Assembly: GCF_013407955.1 (NCBI RefSeq)
Contig: NZ_JACCBU010000001.1
Location: 2,852,001 to 2,916,000 of the forward strand
Direction of reading: 5' to 3'
DNA from: Microlunatus parietis
GTDB lineage: Bacteria > Actinomycetota > Actinomycetes > Propionibacteriales > Propionibacteriaceae
Length of the DNA stretch: 64,000 nucleotides
Shown piece after piece: positions 43,908 through 52,385 of this stretch (its first letter is position 1; the number at the start of each line of letters is the position of its first letter). The notes under the pieces were generated by a model, which was given only the letters and a program-made list of their open reading frames with translations, did not search any database and was not told the DNA's origin. A program made the translations under genes and the position numbers.

Positions 43908-44590
43908 GCGAGGAACCGGTCCGGGTCGCACTGGTCGACGACGACCCGCTCGTGATCACCGGGCTGCGGATGTTGCTGGCCGGCGACCCGTGGATCGAGG
44001 TCGTGGCCGAGCTGAACGACGGCGAGCCGGTGCCGGACGCGGTCCGTGATCATCGGCCGGACGTGATCTTGATGGACATCCGGATGCCCGGGGTGGACGG
44101 GATCGAGGCCGTCCGCCGGCTGGCCGCGCTGACCGATCCGCCGCCGGTGATCATGCTCACCACGTTCGACGCCGACCAGACCGTGCTGGCCGCGATCCGG
44201 GCCGGTGCGGCCGGCTACCTGGTCAAGGACGCGCCGCCCGAGCAGCTCGTCGCCGCCGTGCACGCTGCCGCGGCGGGCGACCCGGTGTTCAGCCCCGCCG
44301 TCCTGCGTGCGCTGGTCCGGCACACCCGCCGGCCCGCCGAGCCGGCCGAGGCACCGGTACCGGCTCCGGTCAAGGCCGCGTTCGAAGCGCTCGGCGAACG
44401 GGAGCGTGCGATCGCCCGGGGCGTGACCGCGGGGCTGTCCAACGCCGACATCGCCGCCGAGCTCTACCTCTCCGCGGGCACGGTGAAGGCGGCGATCTCC
44501 GGCATGCTGGCGAGTCTCGGCCTGGACAACCGGATCCAACTGGCGATCCTGACCCACCGCCTGGACACGACCGACGATCAGCTGCCGTAG
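43895..44590 (+). CDS. NarL/LuxR-type response regulator
   Basis: 231 residues, GTG start. Receiver: DDDP near 14-17, phospho-acceptor Asp in VILMDIRMPGVDGIEAV, LTTFD and LVKDAPP (Lys). The LuxR-type HTH includes LGERERAIARGVTAGLSNADIAAELYLSAGTVKAAISGMLASL. It is driven by the preceding kinase and may act at the repeats in the divergent promoter. Confidence 0.92.
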   Translation: MADLSEEPVRVALVDDDPLVITGLRMLLAGDPWIEVVAELNDGEPVPDAVRDHRPDVILMDIRMPGVDGIEAVRRLAALTDPPPVIMLTTFDADQTVLAAIRAGAAGYLVKDAPPEQLVAAVHAAAAGDPVFSPAVLRALVRHTRRPAEPAEAPVPAPVKAAFEALGERERAIARGVTAGLSNADIAAELYLSAGTVKAAISGMLASLGLDNRIQLAILTHRLDTTDDQLP

Positions 44591-44685
44591 GGATCCGACG
44601 GCCACCTTCCCGACGGCGCGTCGACGTTCCCGCGGGAACGTCGACCGTCGGTGGCGTGGCCGAGGTTGCCGGGCGTTAGAGTTAG

Positions 44686-44704
44686 TTATGTGAGCCTTAC
44701 CTAC
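44686..44704 (+). promoter_or_regulatory. DtxR/IdeR-like box overlapping the siderophore-binding protein start
   Basis: TTATGTGAGCCTTACCTAC matches the DtxR/IdeR consensus at about 15 of 19 positions. TAGAGT (44677-44682) lies just upstream and ends 7 nt before GTG 44690. A repressor bound here would cover the transcription start. Confidence 0.6.
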
Positions 44705-45700
44705 TCAGGATTCTCGCGGCGACGCGCGCTCGGACTGATCGCGGCCGCGGCCGCAGCCCCGGTGATCGCCGGCTGCCAATCGGTCGCCCCGGCGACCCCG
44801 GCCGGATCCGGCGCACCGGCCGCCGGTTTCCCGGTCACCATCGAGCACGCCAGGGGCACCACGACCCTCGAGACGCCGCCGGCCAAGATCATCACCGTCG
44901 GCTTCACCGACCATGAGTTCTTCCTCGCCCTCGGTGTGCGGCCGATCGGGGTCCGGGCCTGGTTCGGCGAGGAGATCGACCACACCTGGCCCTGGATCAA
45001 ACCGGCCTGGGGTGACACCGAGGTGACCTACATCGGCAGCCAGGACCTGGAGTACGAGAAGATCGCCGAGCTGGCGCCGGACGTGATCGTCGGGCTGTAC
45101 GCCGAGCTCGAGGAGGACGTCTACACCAAGCTGTCCGCGATCGCGCCGACGGTCGCCGAGGATCCGGACAGTGCGCCCTACACGACCGACCGGGCGGTCA
45201 TGTTCCGCAACGCGGCCAAGATCATCGGCAAGTCGGCCGAGGCGGACCGGATCCTGGCCGGCCTGGACGAGCGGTTCGCCACCGTACGCAAGGAACATCC
45301 GGAGTTCGCCGAGCAGACCGCCGCCGTGGTCGATCCCGGGCAGCAGACGTTCTACGCCTTCGGCAAGGACGATCCGCGCGGGCGGTTCCTGAGCGATCTG
45401 GGGTACCGGACGCCGGACGACGTGAACAAGATCATCGGCGACAAGTTCGGCGCCGAGATCTCGCCGGAGCGGATCGATGTGCTCGATCTGGATCGGCTGC
45501 TGTTGCTGGCCGACGCCGACACCCGTAAGTGGCTCGCGGCCAACAAGCTCTATCAACAGCTCGCGGTCACCCGGGAGAAGCGCACCCTGGAGATCCCCTA
45601 CTACGAGGAGCCGTTCGCCGGCGCCGCGATGGCCTACAACACGCCGCTCAGCGTCCCGTACGCGCTGGACAACCTGGTGCCCCAACTCGCCGGAAGCTGA
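44690..45700 (+). CDS. Iron-siderophore ABC transporter substrate-binding lipoprotein
   Basis: 336 residues from GTG 44690. Tat-like SRRRALGL, hydrophobic core, and lipobox APVIAGC (Cys29). The FecB/FhuD-type fold has a long central helix: PPAKIITVGFTDHEFFLALGVRPIGVRAWF, IAELAPDVIVGLYAE. No permease or ATPase gene is adjacent. The DtxR-like box at its start links it to iron control and perhaps to the 23.5-27.9 kb metallophore operon. Confidence 0.88.
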   Translation: MSLTYSGFSRRRALGLIAAAAAAPVIAGCQSVAPATPAGSGAPAAGFPVTIEHARGTTTLETPPAKIITVGFTDHEFFLALGVRPIGVRAWFGEEIDHTWPWIKPAWGDTEVTYIGSQDLEYEKIAELAPDVIVGLYAELEEDVYTKLSAIAPTVAEDPDSAPYTTDRAVMFRNAAKIIGKSAEADRILAGLDERFATVRKEHPEFAEQTAAVVDPGQQTFYAFGKDDPRGRFLSDLGYRTPDDVNKIIGDKFGAEISPERIDVLDLDRLLLLADADTRKWLAANKLYQQLAVTREKRTLEIPYYEEPFAGAAMAYNTPLSVPYALDNLVPQLAGS

Positions 45701-45720
45701 TCAACGTTCCCGGCGCCGAA

Positions 45721-47124
45721 TCAGGGCAGGCCGGCGACCAGGTCGCGGTCGTCGACCTCCAACTGACGCTGCCGGAGCTGGCCGATCAGGTCCTGGGCGA
45801 CGGCGGCGTATTCCGGGGCGTTGTAGAGGTTGACCAGTTCGGCGGCGTCGAGGTCGAGGTCGTACAACTCGAACTCGGATGCCTGGTAGCCGGTGCCGCC
45901 AGGTGCCGGCTCCAGGTAGCAGATCAGCTTGTAGCGCTCGGTCCGGACGCCCAGCTGGGCCGGCACGGCGTGCGGCTCGGACAGGTGCTCCCAGTAGCGG
46001 TGGTAGACGCAGGTCTGCGGCTCCGCCGGCGGGCGCCCGGCCAGTGAGTCGGTCAGGCTGTAGCCCTGCAGCCGCTCGGGCAGCGGCGCACCGGCCAGGT
46101 CCAGCAGCGTCGGTGCGAAGTCGAGGTTGGTGACCAGGTCGGTGCAGACGCTGCCCGGTGTGATCAACGGCGGATAGCTGACCAGGAGCGGCATCCGGAG
46201 CGATTCCTCATACGTCAGGCGCTTGTCGTACCAGCCGTGATCACCGAGGAAGAAGCCCTGGTCGGAGGTGTAGATGATCACGGTCTCGTCGGTCAGACCC
46301 TGCTCCTCGACCCAGTCCAGCACCCGGCCGACGTTGCGGTCGACCGAGGCGATGCAACGCAGGTAGTCCTTGATGTAGCGCTGGTAGCGCCAGGACCGCT
46401 CCTCCTCCGCGGACAGGCCGTGCGGTACCGGCTGCTTGAGATCCCGCTCGGTCAGGTCGGCCATGCTCATCTTCACGCCGGCCAGCACGGCGGCGCGTCC
46501 GTCATGATCATCGGCGAACATCTCCGGTTCCGGGATGTCCACGTCGTCGTACAGCGTTGCGTGCTTGGTGTCCGGGTCCCACGGCCGGTGCGGCGCCTTG
46601 TGGTTGATCATCATCAGGAACGGCTTCGTCGGGTCCCGCCGGTCCAGCCAGCCGAGCGACAGGTCGGTGATGATGTCGGTGACGTAGCCCGGATGCCGCT
46701 GCGCACCGTCCGGACCGATCAGCTCCGGATCGTGGTAGTCGCCCTGGCCGGGCAGCACCCGCCAGTAGTCGAACCCGGCCGGTTCGTTCTCCGGAGTGTG
46801 CCCGAGATGCCACTTGCCGACCAGCGCGGTCTGGTAGCCGGCCTTCCGGAGGTCCTTCTGCAGTTGCGGTCTGGTGTTGTCCAGGGTGTCGAACAGGGTC
46901 CGGACTCCGTTGACGTGGCTGTATTCACCGGTCAGGATCGCGGCCCGGCTGGGCGTGCAGATCGCGTTGGTGCAGAAGCAGTTGTCGAACCGCATCCCGG
47001 CTGCCGCGATCCGGTCCAGGTGCGGGGTCCGGTTGATCCGGCTGCCGTAGCTGCCGATCGCGTGGGCGGCATGATCATCGCTCATGATCATGATCAGGTT
47101 CGGTCGACGCGCAGCGTGGTCCAT
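45721..47124 (-). CDS. Type I sulfatase
   Basis: 467 residues. The formylglycine motif is CTPSR (in NAICTPSRAAILTGEYSHVNG). Calcium ligands are MSDDHA at the N terminus and YTSDQGFFLGDHGWYDKR. GKWHLGH and HKAPHRPW are also typical. No signal peptide is seen. It hydrolyses a sulfate ester, probably of a sugar, in the cytosol; a formylglycine-generating enzyme is needed and is not in this window. ATG 47124 is preferred over the longer frame, which reads across the DinB-like gene. Confidence 0.9.
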   Translation of the reverse strand: MDHAARRPNLIMIMSDDHAAHAIGSYGSRINRTPHLDRIAAAGMRFDNCFCTNAICTPSRAAILTGEYSHVNGVRTLFDTLDNTRPQLQKDLRKAGYQTALVGKWHLGHTPENEPAGFDYWRVLPGQGDYHDPELIGPDGAQRHPGYVTDIITDLSLGWLDRRDPTKPFLMMINHKAPHRPWDPDTKHATLYDDVDIPEPEMFADDHDGRAAVLAGVKMSMADLTERDLKQPVPHGLSAEEERSWRYQRYIKDYLRCIASVDRNVGRVLDWVEEQGLTDETVIIYTSDQGFFLGDHGWYDKRLTYEESLRMPLLVSYPPLITPGSVCTDLVTNLDFAPTLLDLAGAPLPERLQGYSLTDSLAGRPPAEPQTCVYHRYWEHLSEPHAVPAQLGVRTERYKLICYLEPAPGGTGYQASEFELYDLDLDAAELVNLYNAPEYAAVAQDLIGQLRQRQLEVDDRDLVAGLP

Positions 47125-47166
47125 GATCGCATGGTAGCCGTCGGCGGCGGGTGCGATGATCAGGGG

Positions 47167-47736
47167 ATGACGACTCAGCAGGCCCTCAAGGAGGCCATGC
47201 ACGACTATCTGCGCGCCGCGCGGAAGACCATGATGACCAAGATCGACGGCATCGGCGAGTACGACCGGCGCCGGCCGATGACACCGAGCGGCACCAACCT
47301 GCTCGGCCTGATCAAGCACCTCGCCGGCCTCGAGTTCGGCTACCTCGGCACCACGTTCGGCCGTCCGCCGGAGCGGCTGCTGCCGTGGATCGAGAGCGAC
47401 GCGATCTGGGAGGGCGCCGACATGTTCGCCACTCCGGACGAGTCGACCGACTACCTGCTCGGTTGCTACCGGGACGGCTGCGCGCACGCGGACGCGACGA
47501 TCGAGGCACTGGACCTGGACAGCCCGGGCTCGGTGCCGTGGTGGGACGAGGCGAAGCGGGACACCACGCTCGGCGTGATCATGACCCGGATGATCGCCGA
47601 GACCAGTCAGCACGCCGGGCACGCCGACATCATCCGCGAACTGATCGACGGCAGCACCGGTTCGGACGCCGCCGACCCCGACGGGTGGCGGACCTGGCAC
47701 GACAAGATCCAGGCGGCCGCCGACGCGTTCAGGTAG
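47167..47736 (+). CDS. DinB-like protein (DUF664)
   Basis: 189 residues, a four-helix DinB/YfiT bundle. Metal-type His residues appear in LGLIKHLAGLEFGYLG and IAETSQHAGHADIIREL. Such proteins include bacillithiol- and mycothiol-dependent transferases; most DUF664 members are uncharacterised. It overlaps the RNHCP gene tail-to-tail by 8 bases. Confidence 0.87.
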   Translation: MTTQQALKEAMHDYLRAARKTMMTKIDGIGEYDRRRPMTPSGTNLLGLIKHLAGLEFGYLGTTFGRPPERLLPWIESDAIWEGADMFATPDESTDYLLGCYRDGCAHADATIEALDLDSPGSVPWWDEAKRDTTLGVIMTRMIAETSQHAGHADIIRELIDGSTGSDAADPDGWRTWHDKIQAAADAFR

Positions 47737-48157
47737 CCACGTGACCTCCTTGCTTCTTGATCATCTTGCCGTGCCGCGGCTTCCTCGGTCCGGGCGATGC
47801 CGGACGACGGTCGCCATCGTCGGAGTCGGCGGCGAAGGGGACGAACGGCATCGTCAGCGGCAGAGCGGCCAACCGCATCAGTTGGAGGACGTTGTCGTCG
47901 CCGGCGGTCTTGTTCAGCCGAAGCCGGCCGCACTGGGTGCAGCGGTGGATCAGCACCCAGCGGCCTTCGCCGCGGACGGTCACCGCGATCGGCTCCATGC
48001 CGCCGGAGCAGTCGGCGTCCCGGTCTCCGGGGACGTTGCGATCAAGATGCCGCGACCACAGACAGGCGGGGCAGTGGTTGCGATGGGTGGTGCCGGGCGC
48101 GTCGAGGGAGACCTCTACCGCGCAGTGGGCGCACCGGAACGAGCGTGCGAATGCCAA
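47729..48157 (-). CDS. RNHCP-domain zinc-binding protein
   Basis: 142 residues from TTG 48157. Zinc ligands FRCAHC and RNHCPACLWSRHLD give the family its name; DCSGGMEPIAV and IHRCTQCGRLR supply further Cys. The role is unknown; relatives lie near zinc-regulated ribosomal paralogues in some actinobacteria. TTG 48157 has AAAGG 9 nt upstream. The strongest ribosome site nearby (AAAGGAGG) instead serves a different frame starting at ATG 48201. The C-terminal 45 residues are basic and divergent. Confidence 0.75.
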   Translation of the reverse strand: MAFARSFRCAHCAVEVSLDAPGTTHRNHCPACLWSRHLDRNVPGDRDADCSGGMEPIAVTVRGEGRWVLIHRCTQCGRLRLNKTAGDDNVLQLMRLAALPLTMPFVPFAADSDDGDRRPASPGPRKPRHGKMIKKQGGHVAT

Positions 48158-48201
48158 GTCGAAAGACCTTTCAGGGCGAGGGTGCAGGACGAAACAGTCA
48201 T
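48115..48201 (-). CDS. Possible 28-residue leader peptide of the RNHCP gene
   Basis: ATG 48201 has a near-ideal AAAGGAGG 8 nt upstream and encodes MTVSSCTLALKGLSTWHSHA plus eight more residues before TAG (48115-48117). It overlaps the RNHCP start region in a different frame. It could couple translation to the TTG start, or the true protein could need a frameshift. No family match. Confidence 0.35.
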   Translation of the reverse strand: MTVSSCTLALKGLSTWHSHARSGAPTAR

Positions 48202-48275
48202 GGTTCTCGCCTCCTTTCGCGTCGGCATCGATCGTGTCCTCACCCCACCAGCCGCGCCGCGGCCGGGTCAACCGG

Positions 48276-49445
48276 TTATCCCCGGTAGAGGGCGGCGACG
48301 AGGTTGTTGATCCGGAGGTCGTTGCCCTCGAGCAGCTCCGACCCACGATTCGGTACGTACGCGAGGGTGAGGCCGCGGTCCGGGTCGGCCAGCGCGAACG
48401 AACCCGTCGCGCCGCCGTGGCCGAAGCTGCCCGGACTCGCAGCGGCCGGGAAGAGCGGGCCGCCGGGCAGCATGAAGCCGAGCCCGAAGTCGCTGCGCAG
48501 CCGCAGCACTTGGTCCAGCCCGCTGGAGTGCGACCGGCGGACCTCGGCCAGCAGTTCCGGGCCGATCAACCGGACCCCGTCCACCTCGCCGATCAGCGCG
48601 GCATAGGTGCGGGCCAGCCCGGCGGCGGAGGCCACTCCATCGGTGGACGGCGCCTCCACCTGGACGTAGCGCGGGTCGTTGGCGGACTCCCAGCCGAACG
48701 CCATGCTGGCGTACATCGCCCGGAAGGTCAGCGACGACGGGTCGTTCAGCGCCTCGAACAGCGGGCGGAGCTCCGGGACGTCGGCGCCGAGCCGCACCGT
48801 CTCCGGATCGTCCGGGGTGATCATCTCGGCCAGCCGCGGCAGCTCCGCGGCCGGCAGCCCGATGAAGCAGTCCAGCCCGAGCGGGCCGGCCAACTCCTCG
48901 GCGAACCAACGACCGACGGTCCGGCCGGTGACCCGCAGCATGATCGCGCTCAGCGCGTGGCCGATGGTCAGGCCGTGATAGCCGTGCGCCGTCCCCGGCG
49001 GCCACTCGGGACGCGCGGCCGCGATGGCGTCCATGATCGGGGTTCCGGCCACCTCGTCCTCGTACGTGATCGGCCGGTGCGCCAGGCTGACCACGCCGGA
49101 ACGGTGCGCCAGCAAGTCGCGCAGGGTCACCGCCGCCTTGCCCGCCGCGGCGAACTCCGGCCAGGTGTCCGCGATCGGCCGGTCCAGGTCCAGGATGCCG
49201 CGGTCGACCAGAGTCAACACCGCCGTGGCCGCAAGCGTCTTCGTCACCGAGGCGATGTTGGCGAGCGTGTCCGGGGCCCAGGGCCGCCGGCCCGCCGCAT
49301 CGGCCACCCCGCCCCAGAGGTTCGCCACCGGCTCGCCGTCGGCGTACACACAACAACTCGCGCCGATCTCGCGTCCCTCGGCGAAGTTCTGCTCGAACGC
49401 GTCCCGCACCGCCGCGAAGCGCGGCTCGCACTCTCCGTGGATCAT
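48276..49445 (-). CDS. Serine hydrolase of the beta-lactamase/EstB fold
   Basis: 389 residues. SxxK motif SVTK in NIASVTKTLAATAVLTLVDRGIL, YHG where YxN is usual, GWESANDPRY and HGG in GSFGHGGATGSFALAD. Such class-C-like proteins are esterases or peptidases more often than beta-lactamases. No signal peptide. ATG 49445 has GGGAGGG 5 nt upstream. A 14-bp palindrome lies in the 5' leader just beyond a TATCGT -10, so it is probably repressed by a TetR protein. Confidence 0.87.
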   Translation of the reverse strand: MIHGECEPRFAAVRDAFEQNFAEGREIGASCCVYADGEPVANLWGGVADAAGRRPWAPDTLANIASVTKTLAATAVLTLVDRGILDLDRPIADTWPEFAAAGKAAVTLRDLLAHRSGVVSLAHRPITYEDEVAGTPIMDAIAAARPEWPPGTAHGYHGLTIGHALSAIMLRVTGRTVGRWFAEELAGPLGLDCFIGLPAAELPRLAEMITPDDPETVRLGADVPELRPLFEALNDPSSLTFRAMYASMAFGWESANDPRYVQVEAPSTDGVASAAGLARTYAALIGEVDGVRLIGPELLAEVRRSHSSGLDQVLRLRSDFGLGFMLPGGPLFPAAASPGSFGHGGATGSFALADPDRGLTLAYVPNRGSELLEGNDLRINNLVAALYRG

Positions 49446-49458
49446 GATCACCCTCCCT

Positions 49459-49472
49459 ACCGACCGGTCGGT
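49459..49472. promoter_or_regulatory. TetR-type operator ACCGACCGGTCGGT
   Basis: A perfect 14-bp palindrome directly between the probable -10 and the ribosome site of the serine hydrolase, and just past the sigma-factor stop at 49479. TetR repressors commonly use such sites; the one at 51822 is the nearest candidate. Confidence 0.65.
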
Positions 49473-49478
49473 TGGGAG

Positions 49479-50735
49479 TTACGATAGCACCTCGGAACGA
49501 TGGGCGGCCAGGTAGGACCGGACCATCGGGTCGCCGGCCAGGAAGATCGCCCGGTCGAAGGCCGCCGCCGCGTCCTCGGTCCGGCCGAGCCGGGCGAGCA
49601 GATCGGCCCGCACCGCGTGATAGGGCTGAAACGCTTCCACAGCAGGCGCTTCCGCGGCGAGCCCGTCGAGTTGATCAAGGCCGGACGCGGGCCCGTCGGT
49701 CCGCGCGACGACGGCGGCCAAGGCGACCCGGCCGCCCAGGCTCGGGGCCACCCGGACCAGCGCGGCATAGAGCGTACGCAGGGCCGGCCAGTCCGTCACG
49801 CCCGTCCGCCGCCGAGCACAGTGCACCGCCTGGATCGCCGCCTCCAGCTGGAACCGGCCGGGAGGGGTCGCTGCGGCCCGGCGCAGATAGCCTTCCCCCT
49901 CGGTGATCATGGACGCGTCCCAGCCGCCCGGATCCTGCTCCTCCAGCGGTACGTACTCGTCGGCGCCGGCCGGGCGCCGGGCCTGGGCCAGGGTGATCAA
50001 CGCCGCCAGGCCCCACGCCTCCGGTTCGGTCCCGAGCAGTTCGGCCAGCGTGACGGCGAGAAATTGCGCCTCGCCGGCCAGCGATTCCGGTGCCGTCGCG
50101 GGCAGCTCGACGGCCGGCCAGGCGATCGCGTAGCAGGCGTACACCGCCTCCAGCACGGCCGGCAGCCGCTCCGCGAGCCGCCGGCGATCCGGGACCGCGA
50201 ACGGGATCCGGGCGTCCTTGATCCGCCGCTTGGCCCGGACCAGCCGCTGCGCCATCGTCGCGGCCGGGACGGCGAAGGCGCGGCCGATCTGAGCGGCCTC
50301 GAAGCCGAGCACCGTCTGCAGCATCAGCGGCGCCCGGACCGCCGGGTCGATCGCCGGGTGGGCACAGACGAAGAGCAGCTCGAGCCGCTTCTCCCCCAGC
50401 GCGTCGGAGTCGAGCGCCTCCGGCCCGACTGCCGTACCAAGATCAACTTCGGTTTCATGATCATCCGGCAGCGGCACGCTGGTCCGGTAGGCGGACGACT
50501 TCCAGCGGTCCCGGAGCCGGTTCCGGGCGACGGTGAGCAGCCAGCCGTCCGGGTTGTCCGGCACACCGTCGGCCGGCCAGCGGCTCAGCGCCTGCTCGAA
50601 GGCCGCGGCGAGGGCGTCCTCGGCGCCGGCAAGATCACCGTTGGGCGCGGCGAGCAGGGCGACCAGCCGACCGTAGCTGACGCGCGCGGCCCGGTCCGCC
50701 GCCGCGGCGGCCTCGGCGGCGGGACCGTCGCTCAT
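49479..50735 (-). CDS. ECF sigma factor with long C-terminal domain (DGPF-associated, ECF42-like)
   Basis: 418 residues, about twice the size of a simple ECF factor. Sigma2 (GDLAGAEDALAAAFEQALSRWPADGVPDNPDGWLLTVARNRLRD) and sigma4 (GFEAAQIGRAFAVPAATMAQRLVRAKRRI) are followed by a long helical domain (about 185-418; RFQLEAAIQAVHC, LGRTEDAAAAFDRAI) of the DUF6596/TPR-like type. No anti-sigma gene is present, as is usual for this group, where the C-terminal domain is thought to control activity. Its ATG overlaps the DGPF gene stop. Confidence 0.9.
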   Translation of the reverse strand: MSDGPAAEAAAAADRAARVSYGRLVALLAAPNGDLAGAEDALAAAFEQALSRWPADGVPDNPDGWLLTVARNRLRDRWKSSAYRTSVPLPDDHETEVDLGTAVGPEALDSDALGEKRLELLFVCAHPAIDPAVRAPLMLQTVLGFEAAQIGRAFAVPAATMAQRLVRAKRRIKDARIPFAVPDRRRLAERLPAVLEAVYACYAIAWPAVELPATAPESLAGEAQFLAVTLAELLGTEPEAWGLAALITLAQARRPAGADEYVPLEEQDPGGWDASMITEGEGYLRRAAATPPGRFQLEAAIQAVHCARRRTGVTDWPALRTLYAALVRVAPSLGGRVALAAVVARTDGPASGLDQLDGLAAEAPAVEAFQPYHAVRADLLARLGRTEDAAAAFDRAIFLAGDPMVRSYLAAHRSEVLS

Positions 50736-51139
50736 TGGGTCGGGCAGTTGCCCGGTGCCACTCCGTGGTTCGGGGTCCAGACGCCGTCGACGGTGTGGGT
50801 CGCCCCGGGCCTGATCTCCACCGAACCCCAGGAGATCGACGGCGCCTGCCGGGCCCACTCGATCGCGGCGTCGAGGTCGGGCACGTCGATCACGAACGTG
50901 CCGCCGAGTTGTTCCTTGGTGTCGGCGAACGGTCCGTCCTGGACCCGCAGCGTCCCGTCCACCGCGGTCAGCGTGGTGGTGTTGACCGAAGGCTGCAGGA
51001 CCTCCGCGCCGATCAGGACTCCGGCGGCCTGCAGGGCCGCGGCGTAAGCGGTGAACTCCCGCTGGCCCTCGGCCATCGCCTCGGGGCTGAGTTCCTCGTC
51101 GTTGGGTTCCGGGTAGTGCAGCAGCAGCGTGTAACGCAT
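50732..51139 (-). CDS. YciI/DGPF-family protein
   Basis: 135 residues. Contains the defining RVQDGPFADTKEQLGG motif and MRYTLLLHYPEP start. These small proteins are nearly always encoded beside ECF42-type sigma factors and are usually their targets; their activity is unknown. ATG 51139 has GAGAGG 9 nt upstream, while ATG 51148 would leave no spacing. It overlaps the sigma gene by 4 bases. Confidence 0.9.
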   Translation of the reverse strand: MRYTLLLHYPEPNDEELSPEAMAEGQREFTAYAAALQAAGVLIGAEVLQPSVNTTTLTAVDGTLRVQDGPFADTKEQLGGTFVIDVPDLDAAIEWARQAPSISWGSVEIRPGATHTVDGVWTPNHGVAPGNCPTQ

Positions 51140-51154
51140 GTCGATCATCCTCTC

Positions 51155-51736
51155 TCAACGGGTGGTGTAGTGGGCGGAGATCACTCCGGCCGGGCTGGTC
51201 AGGACCTTGCGCAGGGTCAGATCGGACGTCTCGCCCGCTCCGAACATCCGCCGGCCCGAACCGAGCACCACCGGGTTGATCAGCAGGAGGTAGTCGTCGA
51301 TCAGTCCGGCCGGTCGGAGGGCGTCGATCAGGTCGCCGCTGCCCATCACGACCAGCGCCCCGGTCGCCTGTTCCTTGAGCGCGGCGACCGTCTCGGCGGC
51401 CTCGCCGGCCAGCAGGGTCGAATTCGGATAGCCGAGTTCGGTGTCGGCGGACCGGGAGACGACGTACTTCGGGGTGTTGACCAGGCCGTCGGCGAACGGG
51501 TTCGGCTCCGGAGTGGTGGTCCAGTGCCGGAGCAGGTCGCAGTAGGTACGGTGCCCGAACAGCCAGGCGAACCCGCCCGTCCAGAAGTCGCCGAGGAATC
51601 CGTCCGGCTGCTCGCCCGCGTGCCGTGCCGCCCAGCCGCCGTGCACGAACCCGCCGCGCGAATCCTCGTCCGGGCCGCCGGGACCCTGCATGACTCCGTC
51701 GAGCGTGAGGTGCTGGAACACGGTGATGGTCGCCAT
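51155..51736 (-). CDS. Dihydrofolate-reductase/RibD-C-like reductase
   Basis: 193 residues. ATITVFQHLTLDGVMQGPG, FGHRTYCDLLRHW, PKYVVSRS, LVVMGSGDLIDALRPAGLIDDYLLLINPVVLGSGRRMF match the RibD C-terminal reductase fold, which uses NADPH. It is not a housekeeping DHFR. ATG 51736 has AAGGAGG well placed. It is the first gene of a reductase-DGPF-sigma set read leftward, divergent from TetR. Confidence 0.9.
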   Translation of the reverse strand: MATITVFQHLTLDGVMQGPGGPDEDSRGGFVHGGWAARHAGEQPDGFLGDFWTGGFAWLFGHRTYCDLLRHWTTTPEPNPFADGLVNTPKYVVSRSADTELGYPNSTLLAGEAAETVAALKEQATGALVVMGSGDLIDALRPAGLIDDYLLLINPVVLGSGRRMFGAGETSDLTLRKVLTSPAGVISAHYTTR

Positions 51737-51821
51737 CTCTGCCTCCTTGATCGTGGGTGGTCGCAGTGATGACGATTCGGCCGGAACCCGATCGACAGCC
51801 CGGCCGGTAGAGTTTCCGGCC

Positions 51822-52385
51822 GTGAGCCGTACCGCCGAGACGGGCACCACCCGGGACCGGATCCTGGCCGTGTCCCGCGACCTGTTCGGCACGCACAGCT
51901 ACGGCGCGACCTCGATGCGGCAGGTCGCGGACGGGGTCGGGATCACCAAGGCCTCGCTCTATCACCACTTCACCAGCAAGGCCGAGATCCTGGCCGAACT
52001 CGTCGAGTCGCCGATCGCGGAACTGGGAGCGGCGATCGAGGCCGCCGAGCAGGTGACCGGGCTGGCCGCGCGGCAGCAGGCCCTGCTCGAGGGCTGCGTC
52101 GACGCCATGCTGCGGCACCGGGAGACCATGGCCCTGCTGCTCCGGGACGCTTCCGTGTACGGCGATCAGACGCTGAACACCATGGAACGGGTGGTCGGCT
52201 TCAGCCACCGGGCCGCCGCGGTGCTGGCCGGGCCGCGCCCGAGCCGGCGCCGGCGGATCCGGGCCGCCCAGGCCTTCGCCGCCGCGACCGACCCGATCAG
52301 CCAGTTCGCCGACGTACCCGTTGATCAACTACGCCGCGAACTGCTCGCCGGCGCCCTCGCCGTCCTCCACGCCGACACTCCCTGA
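51822..52385 (+). CDS. TetR-family regulator
   Basis: 187 residues, GTG start. HTH: TRDRILAVSRDLFGTHSYGATSMRQVADGVGITKASLYHHFTSKAEIL. The helical C-terminal domain follows. TAGAGT (51808-51813) ends 8 nt before the GTG and no ribosome site is visible, fitting a leaderless transcript. Its TGA stop (52383-52385) lies inside a copy of the dispersed element. It may control the divergent reductase set and the palindrome at 49459. Confidence 0.88.
   Translation: MSRTAETGTTRDRILAVSRDLFGTHSYGATSMRQVADGVGITKASLYHHFTSKAEILAELVESPIAELGAAIEAAEQVTGLAARQQALLEGCVDAMLRHRETMALLLRDASVYGDQTLNTMERVVGFSHRAAAVLAGPRPSRRRRIRAAQAFAAATDPISQFADVPVDQLRRELLAGALAVLHADTP

Noticed and set aside
48115..48201. A classic -1 programmed frameshift for RNHCP
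   Set aside because: The overlap contains no XXXYYYZ slippery heptamer in the zero frame, so I keep the leader-peptide and TTG-start reading as the main model.
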